Source: an uncultured Acidimicrobium sp. (GTDB lineage Bacteria; Actinomycetota; Acidimicrobiia; Acidimicrobiales; Ilumatobacteraceae). From it: DNA of 6,515 bases. The position numbers and the translations under genes are program-made. The stretch is taken from NCBI GenBank assembly GCA_903853285.1, contig CAINTF010000083.1, forward strand, positions 1-6,515, read 5' to 3'. How positions within the stretch are numbered: position 1 is the first letter of the stretch; each line of letters begins with the position of its first letter. Below the pieces are notes generated by a model. That model saw nothing but the letters and a program-made list of their open reading frames with translations, had not been told where the DNA came from and did no database searches. This document shows positions 1-6,177 of the stretch, piece by piece.

Positions 1-1401
1 AACTTCCGTGAAGGTCTCGAAACACTCGAGTACTTCATTGCTACGCCAGGTGCTCGTAAGGGCCTTGTAGACACTGCACTTCGTACTGCTGACTCGGGTT
101 ACTTGACCCGTCGTTTGCACGACGTCGCGCAAGAGCTCATCGTGCGCGAAGACGATTGCGGAACCACACTTGGTATCTGGGTCGACAACGTGCAAAAAGA
201 TACTGCCAATGCGCGCAGCTATCTCGAGACCAAGATCTTTGGTCGCGCGATCTTGAACGAGATTGAGATGAGCAACGGTCACGTGTACCCAAAGAACACC
301 GTCATTGGTGACATCGAGATGGAAGCATTGCGCGACGATCCGAAGGTGACACGTATTCGTGTTCGTTCGGTACTCACATGCGACGCTGAAGTCGGTGTAT
401 GTGCAACGTGCTACGGCCGTTCACTTGCAACTGGTCAAGCAATCGAAATGGGTGAAGCAGTAGGCGTTATCGCTGCTCAGTCAATCGGTGAGCCTGGTAC
501 TCAGTTGACGATGCGTACTTTCCACACTGGTGGTGTTGCAGGAAAAGACATCGCTGGCGGTTTGCCACGCGTTGTTGAACTCTTCGAAGCACGTAACCCT
601 CGTGGCTCGGCTCGTTTGGCTCGCGCAACTGGTGTTGTGCGAATCCTCGAAGACGACGGCAAGGGCATTCCAGTTCATGTCATCGACGACCAAGGTGTGG
701 AGCACGAAATTGTGTTGCCAACCGGAAGCCGTTTGTTGGCAAAAGATGGAGACAGCATCAATGCTGGCGATCGCATCACTGAAGGTCCACTCGATCCAAA
801 AGAATTGATGGAGATCAAGGGACCACGCGAAACACAGGTGTACCTCGTAGAAGAAGTACAAAAGGTGTATCGCGACCAAGGTGTATCGATTCACGACAAG
901 CACATTGAGTTGATCGTGCGTCAGATGACCCGCCGCGTTGGTGTTCAAGAGCCAGGTGACACTGCGTTCTTGCCAGGCGAGCGAGCCGATGCAAAAGTAT
1001 TCCGTGACACCAACCGTGCGATGGTCGAGGAGGGCAAGCGCCCAGCCGAAGGTCGTCCGGAGTTGATGGGAATCACCAAAGCATCACTTGCTACCGAGTC
1101 GTGGCTATCGGCCGCTTCTTTCCAAGAAACCACACGTGTTCTCACCGAAGCCGCAATTGATGGCAAGGGTGACAACTTGGTTGGTCTCAAGGAAAACATC
1201 ATCATTGGTAAGTTGATCCCTGCTGGTTCAGGCATGGATCGTTACAACGCCTTCGATGTGAGCGCCCCTGACTACGTACCAATGGCTTATTACTCCAGCG
1301 CTGATGATGATCTCGAGGAAGACCCAGCCGCACTGTTGGCCCGTTTGTACGGTTCAAATGTGGCTACGGAATCCGAAGAGGGCTCAGAACTGGCTCAATA
1401 A
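1..1401 (+). CDS. rpoC: DNA-directed RNA polymerase subunit beta' (C-terminal 466 residues, 5' truncated)
   Basis: This is the catalytic beta' subunit of RNA polymerase. The frame is open from base 1 to the TAA at 1399-1401, so the gene begins upstream; the in-frame TTG at 103 is internal. Window residues about 10-43 form the bridge helix ([13 protein letters not shown], then GYLTRRL). Cys53, Cys127, Cys134 and Cys137 match the second beta' zinc site. The trigger loop follows ([16 protein letters not shown]), with Met171, Arg172 and His175 contacting the incoming NTP. The loop runs straight into [12 protein letters not shown] without the roughly 190-residue insertion of proteobacterial beta'. 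The C-terminal clamp/anchor block [13 protein letters not shown] and [15 protein letters not shown] is intact. The tail is acidic ([19 protein letters not shown]). About the first two thirds of the protein is missing. Identity is certain; only the 5' end is unknown. Confidence 0.98.
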   Translation, partial: NFREGLETLEYFIATPGARKGLVDTALRTADSGYLTRRLHDVAQELIVREDDCGTTLGIWVDNVQKDTANARSYLETKIFGRAILNEIEMSNGHVYPKNTVIGDIEMEALRDDPKVTRIRVRSVLTCDAEVGVCATCYGRSLATGQAIEMGEAVGVIAAQSIGEPGTQLTMRTFHTGGVAGKDIAGGLPRVVELFEARNPRGSARLARATGVVRILEDDGKGIPVHVIDDQGVEHEIVLPTGSRLLAKDGDSINAGDRITEGPLDPKELMEIKGPRETQVYLVEEVQKVYRDQGVSIHDKHIELIVRQMTRRVGVQEPGDTAFLPGERADAKVFRDTNRAMVEEGKRPAEGRPELMGITKASLATESWLSAASFQETTRVLTEAAIDGKGDNLVGLKENIIIGKLIPAGSGMDRYNAFDVSAPDYVPMAYYSSADDDLEEDPAALLARLYGSNVATESEEGSELAQ

Positions 1402-1437
1402 GGGTTTTCCGCAAGGAAAGGCAGACAGGTATTGGTT

Positions 1438-1465
1438 GGCAGGTTGCCGTATGGCGACCAACGCC
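1438..1465 (+). other. Stem-loop in the rpoC-rpsL spacer
   Basis: GGTTGCC at 1442-1448 pairs with GGCGACC at 1453-1459 over 7 bp including one T-G wobble, closing a GTAT tetraloop. The outer GGC at 1438-1440 can pair with GCC at 1463-1465 across a small internal loop. It lies 37 nt after the rpoC stop. It could attenuate or partly terminate transcription between rpoC and rpsL, protect a processed 3' end, or be a protein-binding site. The absence of a following T-run argues against simple Rho-independent termination. The pairing is seen in the sequence; the function is inferred. Confidence 0.4.
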
Positions 1466-1554
1466 CGTAGCATTTCCCGTCTAGTTGTCGTGAGGTTTGG
1501 CTCGTCCAAAGCGTGCGATTTCTCAAGTTTTATTACATCAATGAATGCAACAGT

Positions 1555-1559
1555 AAAGG
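1555..1559 (+). promoter_or_regulatory. Shine-Dalgarno site that fixes the rpsL GTG start
   Basis: AAAGG lies 7 nt before the GTG at 1567. This supports GTG 1567 over the upstream in-frame GTG at 1513, which would add 18 residues unlike any S12. Confidence 0.75.
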
Positions 1560-1566
1560 TAAATGC

Positions 1567-1935
1567 GTGCCTACTATCCAACAATTGATTCGATACGGTC
1601 GAAGCACCAAGTCGACAAAGACAAAGACCCCTGCGCTTAAGGGTTCACCACAGCGCCGCGGTGTTTGCACGCGCGTATTCACCACTACACCTAAAAAGCC
1701 AAACTCGGCTTTGCGCAAGGTAGCTCGTGTTCGTTTGACGAGCGGTGTTGAAATTACTGCTTACATTCCAGGTGAGGGCCACAACTTGCAAGAGCACTCC
1801 ATCGTGCTCGTGCGCGGCGGTCGTGTTCGTGACTTGCCAGGTGTTCGTTACAAAGTTATCCGTGGAGCTCTCGACGCTGCCGGTGTAAAAGATCGCAAAC
1901 AGTCCCGCAGTCGCTACGGCGCCAAGAAGAAGTAA
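1567..1935 (+). CDS. rpsL: Small ribosomal subunit protein S12 (uS12)
   Basis: S12 sits at the 30S decoding centre and takes part in tRNA selection and translocation. The 122-residue product starts [12 protein letters not shown] and ends in a basic SRYGAKKK tail, the usual length and ends of bacterial S12. The hallmark loops [14 protein letters not shown] (residues 39-52), [10 protein letters not shown] (69-78) and [12 protein letters not shown] (84-95) are present. Asp89 is the residue beta-methylthiolated in many bacteria. The GTG start is chosen because MPTIQQL matches the family N terminus and AAAGG sits 7 nt upstream. Lys43 is retained, but residue 88 is Arg (codon CGT at 1828-1830) where Lys is nearly universal; Lys88Arg is a known streptomycin-resistance substitution. 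It is the first gene of the str cluster, 20 nt before rpsG. Confidence 0.98.
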   Translation: MPTIQQLIRYGRSTKSTKTKTPALKGSPQRRGVCTRVFTTTPKKPNSALRKVARVRLTSGVEITAYIPGEGHNLQEHSIVLVRGGRVRDLPGVRYKVIRGALDAAGVKDRKQSRSRYGAKKK

Positions 1936-1955
1936 GAAAGAACTCGGTATTTAAC

Positions 1956-2426
1956 ATGTCACGTAAAGGTCCAGCAACGCGTCGCGAGATGTCACCAGAT
2001 CCGGTGTACCGCTCACTCTTGGTCACTCAGCTCGTCAACAAAGTGATGTTGCACGGCAAGAAGTCGACAGCCGAATCAATCGTTTACGAAGCAATGAAGG
2101 CAATCGAGATCAAGACTGGCACTGAGCCACTCTCCACCTTGAAGCGCGCAATTGACAACGTCAAGCCACCACTTGAAGTTCGTTCACGCCGCGTCGGTGG
2201 CGCCACATACCAAGTTCCTGTTGAAGTACGTCCACGCCGTGCAACCACACTGTCCATTCGTTGGGTAGTTGAGTACGCACGCGGTCGTCGTGAAAAAACA
2301 ATGGCAGAGTGTCTCGCAGCAGAGATTCTTGATGCATCCAACGGTTTGGGTGTCTCGATGAAAAAGCGTGACGACATGCAAAAGATGGCCGAGTCGAACA
2401 AAGCATTTGCTCACTACCGCTGGTAG
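1956..2426 (+). CDS. rpsG: Small ribosomal subunit protein S7 (uS7)
   Basis: S7 is a primary 16S rRNA binder that nucleates assembly of the 30S head and lines the E site. The 156-residue product opens [11 protein letters not shown] and carries the signatures [18 protein letters not shown] (about 15-32), [17 protein letters not shown] (about 77-93), the ARGRREKTM helix (about 109-117), and the C terminus [11 protein letters not shown]. This is the 156-residue form common outside proteobacteria. ATG 1956 gives the expected N terminus. No strong Shine-Dalgarno is visible; only a purine run (AGAAAGAA, about 1935-1942) lies 13 or more nt upstream. The start is 20 nt after the rpsL stop, so re-initiation or coupling is plausible. 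In E. coli S7 represses its operon through a roughly 100-nt rpsL-rpsG spacer; that spacer is absent here, so any feedback must work differently. Confidence 0.98.
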   Translation: MSRKGPATRREMSPDPVYRSLLVTQLVNKVMLHGKKSTAESIVYEAMKAIEIKTGTEPLSTLKRAIDNVKPPLEVRSRRVGGATYQVPVEVRPRRATTLSIRWVVEYARGRREKTMAECLAAEILDASNGLGVSMKKRDDMQKMAESNKAFAHYRW

Positions 2427-2456
2427 TCGCCAAAGAATTTCGAGAAAGAACCCCCT

Positions 2457-4541
2457 ATGGCACAGCGTGAATATCCACTTGAGCGTTATCGCAACATCGG
2501 CATCATGGCGCACATTGATGCTGGTAAAACAACAACAACTGAGCGCGTGTTGTACTACACCGGCAAGACATACAAAATCGGTGAAGTACACGAAGGTGGC
2601 GCAGTTATGGACCACATGGTCCAGGAACAAGAGCGCGGAATCACCATCACTTCAGCTGCCACAACAGCGTTTTGGCGCAACCATCGCATCAACATCATTG
2701 ACACACCTGGTCACGTGGACTTCACCATTGAAGTGGAGCGCTCATTGCGCGTTCTCGACGGTGCAGTCGCAGTTTTTGACTCGGTTGCTGGTGTAGAGCC
2801 ACAAACTGAGACCGTTTGGCGCCAAGCCAACAAATACAACGTGCCTCGTATGTGTTTCATCAACAAGATGGACCGCACGGGTGCCAACTTTTATCGCACA
2901 CTCGACATGATCAAAGATCGTCTCGCTGCAGTTCCTGCTGTTATTCAGTTGCCTTACGGCGCTGAAGGCAACTACAAGGGCATCATCGACATTGTCAAGA
3001 TGAAGGCTGTTGTTTGGGACGGCGACGAAAAGGACTCCGCTTACAGCGACGTCGAGATTCCTGCCGAATACATGGAGAAGGCAAAGCAATACCGAGCCGA
3101 GTTGCTCGACCTGGTTGCCAGCGAAGACGAAGCGTTGATGGAGGTCTATCTCGCAACCGACGATCTGCCAGAAGCAGATTTGCGCATCGGCATTCGCAAA
3201 GGAACTCTCGCGTTTTCTTTCGTTCCAATCTTGTGCGGTTCAGCATTTAAGAACAAGGGCGTTCAGCAAATGCTCGACGCTGTTGTTGACTACATGCCGA
3301 GCCCGCTCGACATTCCGCCAACTCCTGGTCTCAAGCCAGACAGCGACGAAGCCATTACGCGCGAAGCAAACGAAACTGCTCCGTTCTCGGCGCTTGCATT
3401 CAAAATTGTTGCCGATCCATTTGGTCGTCTCACATACTTCCGCGTTTACTCGGGTTCAATCTCGAAGGGCGACGAGGTCTACAACTCGACAAAAGAAAAG
3501 CGTGAGCGCATCGGCCGTTTGTTGTTGATGCACGCAAACCAACGCGAAGACATCGACACCGCAATGGCGGGCGACATCGTCGCAGGTCTTGGATTGAAAG
3601 AAGTAACCACCGGAGACACTCTGTGCGACCGTGGCAACCCGATCATTCTTGAGCGCATGATTTTCCCAGAGCCAGTTATTCACGTTGCTATCGAACCAAA
3701 GACAAAGGTTGACCAAGACAAGTTGGGCAAAGCGCTCAAGTCATTGTCGGACGAAGACCCAACATTCCGTGTACGTACCGACGAAGAAACTGCTCAGACC
3801 GTAATTTCGGGAATGGGTGAGTTGCACTTGGAAATTCTCGTCGACCGCATGCAGCGCGAGTTTGGTGTTGATGCAACAGTTGGTAAGCCACAAGTTGCAT
3901 ACCGCGAAACGGTGACCAAAAAAGTAGAGACCGTTGAATACCGACACATCAAGCAGTCGGGTGGTTCGGGTCAGTTCGCAGTTGTCAAGATCGACCTCGA
4001 GTCGTCGGGCATCGGTGGCGGTTACCAGTTCGTTGACGACATCACGGGTGGCCGTATTCCTCGCGAATACATTCAGCCGGTCAACCAGGGAATCCAGTCA
4101 GCTCTCGATAACGGCGTTCTTGCCGGATACCCAACGGTCGACGTCAAAGTCACCTTGGTCGACGGCGCGTATCACGACGTGGACTCAAGCGAAATGGCGT
4201 TCAAAATTGCCGGTCAAATGGTGTTCAAAAAGGCTGCCCAGATGGCCAAGCCGATCTTGCTCGAGCCAATTATGGCCGTGGAAGTAGTGACCCCAGATGA
4301 CTACATGGGCGACGTAATGGGCGATTTGTCCAGCCGCCGTGGACGCATCGAAGGCATGGAGGCCAACGGAAACGCGCAGAACATCAAGTCGCAGGTGCCA
4401 CTTTCCGAAATGTTCGGATACAGTACAGACCTGCGTTCGCGCACTCAGGGTCGTGCTACTTACACGATGCAGTTCCATAGTTACCAGCAAGTCCCTGAAG
4501 TAATTGCACAAGAAATCATCAAGCGAGTACGTGGCGAATAG
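2457..4541 (+). CDS. fusA: Translation elongation factor G (EF-G)
   Basis: EF-G is the GTPase that drives tRNA-mRNA translocation and, with RRF, ribosome recycling. The 694-residue product has the normal length. G-domain motifs are complete: P-loop AHIDAGKT (18-25), switch I RGITIT (60-65), DTPGH (82-86), NKMD (136-139) and CGSA (260-263). Domain II follows ([20 protein letters not shown], then [13 protein letters not shown]). Domain III contains [15 protein letters not shown] and [14 protein letters not shown]. Domain IV includes the tip loop [11 protein letters not shown] with His573, matching the conserved tip histidine that reaches the decoding centre. Domain V contains [22 protein letters not shown] and ends EIIKRVRGE. 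It is full EF-G by length and motifs, not a Tet(M)-type ribosomal protection protein. A purine-rich GAGAAAG (2442-2448) lies 8 nt before ATG 2457. It sits 30 nt after rpsG, as in classical str operons. Confidence 0.98.
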   Translation: MAQREYPLERYRNIGIMAHIDAGKTTTTERVLYYTGKTYKIGEVHEGGAVMDHMVQEQERGITITSAATTAFWRNHRINIIDTPGHVDFTIEVERSLRVLDGAVAVFDSVAGVEPQTETVWRQANKYNVPRMCFINKMDRTGANFYRTLDMIKDRLAAVPAVIQLPYGAEGNYKGIIDIVKMKAVVWDGDEKDSAYSDVEIPAEYMEKAKQYRAELLDLVASEDEALMEVYLATDDLPEADLRIGIRKGTLAFSFVPILCGSAFKNKGVQQMLDAVVDYMPSPLDIPPTPGLKPDSDEAITREANETAPFSALAFKIVADPFGRLTYFRVYSGSISKGDEVYNSTKEKRERIGRLLLMHANQREDIDTAMAGDIVAGLGLKEVTTGDTLCDRGNPIILERMIFPEPVIHVAIEPKTKVDQDKLGKALKSLSDEDPTFRVRTDEETAQTVISGMGELHLEILVDRMQREFGVDATVGKPQVAYRETVTKKVETVEYRHIKQSGGSGQFAVVKIDLESSGIGGGYQFVDDITGGRIPREYIQPVNQGIQSALDNGVLAGYPTVDVKVTLVDGAYHDVDSSEMAFKIAGQMVFKKAAQMAKPILLEPIMAVEVVTPDDYMGDVMGDLSSRRGRIEGMEANGNAQNIKSQVPLSEMFGYSTDLRSRTQGRATYTMQFHSYQQVPEVIAQEIIKRVRGE

Positions 4542-4606
4542 CCCGAACTCGAGTAATCGTCCATAATCACAGCAACCAAATCATTTCAAAATAAACAGGA
4601 GCAGTC
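4542..4606 (+). promoter_or_regulatory. fusA-tuf spacer with tuf Shine-Dalgarno and a possible -10 box
   Basis: This is the longest gap inside the str cluster (65 nt), and its second half is AT-rich. AGGAG at 4597-4601, 5 nt before ATG 4607, is the best Shine-Dalgarno in the window and fits the very high EF-Tu demand. CATAAT at 4562-4567 matches the sigma-70 -10 consensus at five of six positions and would place a start near 4574, but no -35 box lies 16-18 nt upstream and there is no extended -10 TG. An internal tuf promoter is possible but weakly supported; the ribosome-binding site is firm. Confidence 0.5.
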
Positions 4607-5791
4607 ATGTCAAAAGCAAAATTCGAGCGCAACAAGCCACACGTAAACATCGGAACGATGGGTCACATTGACCACGGCAAAACCACGCTGACCGCTGCCA
4701 TCTCGACAACTTTGGCTGCAAAGGGTTTGGCAACAGCCACACCGTTTGACCAAATTGACAAAGCTCCTGAAGAGAAGGCTCGTGGTATCACGATCTCGAT
4801 CGCTCACATTGAGTACGAGTCAGAGAAGCGCCACTACGCACACGTCGACATGCCAGGTCACGCTGACTACATCAAGAACATGATCACCGGTGCCGCACAG
4901 GTAGACGGAGCAATCTTGGTAGTAGCTGCAACTGACGGCCCAATGCCACAGACTCGCGAGCACGTATTGCTCGCTCGCCAAGTGGGCGTGCCATACATCG
5001 TTGTTGCTTTGAACAAAGCCGACATGGTTGACGACGCAGAGTTGCTCGACTTGGTGGAGATGGAAGTTCGTGAACTTCTTACCTCGTACGAATTCCCTGG
5101 TGAGACTGCTCCAGTAGTTCGTGTGTCAGCACTCAAGGCACTCCAAGGTGATGCCGAAGCACAAGAGCAAGTGATGAACTTGATCCGTGCATGTGACGAT
5201 TTCATTCCAGAGCCAGCTCGTGAGTTTGACAAGCCATTCTTGATGCCAATTGAAGACGTGTTCACGATCACTGGTCGCGGCACTGTAGTAACTGGCAAGG
5301 TTGAGCAGGGTCGTGTGAACACCGGTGACGAAATCGAAATCGTTGGTCTCCGTGACACACAGAAGACAACTTGCACAGGTGTCGAAATGTTCCGCAAGCT
5401 TCTCGATCAGGGTCAAGCAGGCGACAACATTGGCGCACTCTTGCGCGGTACCAAGAAGGAAGACGTTGAGCGTGGCCAAGTGCTTTGTGCACCAGGCTCG
5501 ATCACACCGCACACCAACTTTGAAGGTCAGGTGTACGTGTTGACGAAGGAAGAAGGCGGCCGTCACAAGCCGTTCTTCAATAACTACCGTCCACAGTTCT
5601 TCTTCCGCACCACTGACGTAACCGGCACTGTTGATTTGCCAAAGGGCACTGAAATGGTGATGCCTGGTGACAACGTGATGATGACCGTGGAATTGGGCAA
5701 GCCAATCGCCATGGACGAAGGTCTTCGTTTCGCAATCCGCGAAGGTGGACGCACCGTAGGTGCTGGCCGCGTCGTCAAGATTCTGAAATAA
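4607..5791 (+). CDS. tuf: Translation elongation factor Tu (EF-Tu)
   Basis: EF-Tu is the GTPase that delivers aminoacyl-tRNA to the ribosomal A site. The 394-residue protein is complete. Domain I shows GHIDHGKT (19-26), switch I KARGITIS with Thr62, DMPGH (81-85, with catalytic His85), NKAD (136-139) and SAL (174-176). Domain II contains [17 protein letters not shown] and [11 protein letters not shown]. Domain III contains [20 protein letters not shown] and ends [24 protein letters not shown] and [19 protein letters not shown] look actinobacterial. Residue 82 is Met, where E. coli has Cys and some actinobacteria Ala. I saw no obvious change at the Gln of LARQVG, one of the kirromycin-resistance sites. 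ATG 4607 is fixed by AGGAG 5 nt upstream. Whether a second tuf copy exists elsewhere cannot be told from this window. Confidence 0.98.
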   Translation: MSKAKFERNKPHVNIGTMGHIDHGKTTLTAAISTTLAAKGLATATPFDQIDKAPEEKARGITISIAHIEYESEKRHYAHVDMPGHADYIKNMITGAAQVDGAILVVAATDGPMPQTREHVLLARQVGVPYIVVALNKADMVDDAELLDLVEMEVRELLTSYEFPGETAPVVRVSALKALQGDAEAQEQVMNLIRACDDFIPEPAREFDKPFLMPIEDVFTITGRGTVVTGKVEQGRVNTGDEIEIVGLRDTQKTTCTGVEMFRKLLDQGQAGDNIGALLRGTKKEDVERGQVLCAPGSITPHTNFEGQVYVLTKEEGGRHKPFFNNYRPQFFFRTTDVTGTVDLPKGTEMVMPGDNVMMTVELGKPIAMDEGLRFAIREGGRTVGAGRVVKILK

Positions 5792-5812
5792 AGAACTGAC
5801 CGGCTGACACTC

Positions 5813-6127
5813 ATGGCATCAAGCATCCGCATCCGTCTCAAAGCGTTCGATCACCAGATCATCGACGAATCTTCAAAGAAGATCGTCGAGACTGTTGCTC
5901 GCACCAACGCGACGGTACGGGGCCCGATTCCGCTTCCTACCGATAAGCACCGTTACACGGTGATTCGTGGGCCGCACGTTGACAAAGACTCGCGTGAGCA
6001 TTTTGAAATGCGCATTCACAAGCGTCTGATCGACATCATCGAGCCAAATGCCAAAACCATCGACAGCCTGCAGCGCATTGAGTTGCCTGCTGGTGTCGAT
6101 ATCGAAATCAAACTGCAAAACAGTTAG
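5813..6127 (+). CDS. rpsJ: Small ribosomal subunit protein S10 / NusE (uS10)
   Basis: S10 is a 30S head protein. As NusE it also binds NusB in antitermination and can bridge to NusG for transcription-translation coupling. The 104-residue product has the normal length and the signatures [10 protein letters not shown] (5-14), [20 protein letters not shown] (24-43), [16 protein letters not shown] (60-75) and the end [14 protein letters not shown] 5813 lies 21 nt after the tuf stop and gives a family-like N terminus, but the stretch just before it (CGGCTGACACTC) has no recognisable Shine-Dalgarno, so coupled re-initiation from tuf is likely. Here rpsJ closes the str cluster, and no L4-type S10 leader can fit in the gap. 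It is followed by a pseG-like gene rather than rplC. Its Leu and Pro codons (more CTG and CCG) differ somewhat from tuf. Confidence 0.97.
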   Translation: MASSIRIRLKAFDHQIIDESSKKIVETVARTNATVRGPIPLPTDKHRYTVIRGPHVDKDSREHFEMRIHKRLIDIIEPNAKTIDSLQRIELPAGVDIEIKLQNS

Positions 6128-6177
6128 TTTCAGCACCCATTCAATGGGAACCGTGCTTCAAGTAAGGTGCGCGGTAC
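6128..6177 (+). promoter_or_regulatory. rpsJ-pseG spacer with two mutually exclusive stem-loops and a ribosome-binding site
   Basis: Hairpin A: inverted repeat CCCATTCAATGGG (6136-6148), flanked by AGCAC (6132-6136) and GTGCT (6153-6157), which also pair with a bulge on the 3' side. Hairpin B: ACCGTGC (6150-6156) pairs with GCGCGGT (6169-6175) over 7 bp with one T-G wobble, enclosing a 12-nt loop that holds the likely Shine-Dalgarno AAGG (6164-6167). A and B share bases 6153-6157, so only one can form fully. No T-run follows hairpin A, so a classical terminator is not supported. I see no clear -35/-10 pair for a separate promoter. Confidence 0.4.

Larger units (their letters stand above)
1402..1566 (+). 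other. rpoC-rpsL intergenic spacer / probable str leader with two stem-loops
   Basis: This 165-nt gap is the longest non-coding stretch in the window and carries no convincing gene. It holds a hairpin (stem 1442-1448 with 1453-1459, GTAT loop, optionally extended by GGC 1438-1440 with GCC 1463-1465). A smaller perfect hairpin follows (TTTGG 1496-1500 with CCAAA 1506-1510, 5-nt loop). Neither is followed directly by a T-tract, so a classical intrinsic terminator is not supported. I could not find a well-spaced -35/-10 pair, although a str operon promoter would be expected here or inside rpoC. The last part becomes AT-rich and ends in the rpsL Shine-Dalgarno. Confidence 0.55.

Noticed and set aside
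481..948. 155-codon open frame on the minus strand inside rpoC
   Set aside because: It is antisense to the conserved trigger-loop region, its Cys/His/Phe-rich translation resembles no family, and there is no ribosome-binding site.
1513..1566. In-frame upstream GTG (1513) that would extend rpsL by 18 residues
   Set aside because: The extension has no S12 homology that I recognise and no ribosome-binding site. GTG 1567 gives the standard MPTIQQL start with AAAGG 7 nt upstream.
1541..1588. Small 15-codon ORF (ATG 1541) overlapping the rpsL start out of frame
   Set aside because: There is no Shine-Dalgarno before its ATG and no recognisable peptide. The overlap looks incidental to the rpsL ribosome-binding region.
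3934..4287. 117-codon plus-strand frame within fusA
   Set aside because: It is a Ser/Arg-rich shadow frame, whereas the EF-G frame covers the same bases with intact domain IV motifs.
2457..4541. Possibility that the EF-G-like gene is a ribosomal protection protein or a spare EF-G2
   Set aside because: It sits between rpsG and tuf, has standard EF-G length, and keeps canonical G motifs and the domain IV HDVDSSE tip, all of which indicate the housekeeping EF-G.
4549..4554. CTCGAG palindrome after the fusA stop as an operator
   Set aside because: A six-base palindrome occurs often by chance, and the same hexamer occurs elsewhere in the window (for example near 25-30). There is no flanking symmetry.
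4867..5397. 176-codon open frame on the minus strand inside tuf
   Set aside because: It lies wholly antisense to a strongly conserved EF-Tu, its translation is low-complexity (Ser/Thr rich) with no motif, and it is explained by the codon bias of tuf.
6132..6158. Rho-independent terminator after rpsJ
   Set aside because: An inverted repeat is present, but the 3' side is followed by TTCAAGTAAGG rather than a T-run, and the outer stem is interrupted. I kept it only as possible regulatory structure.
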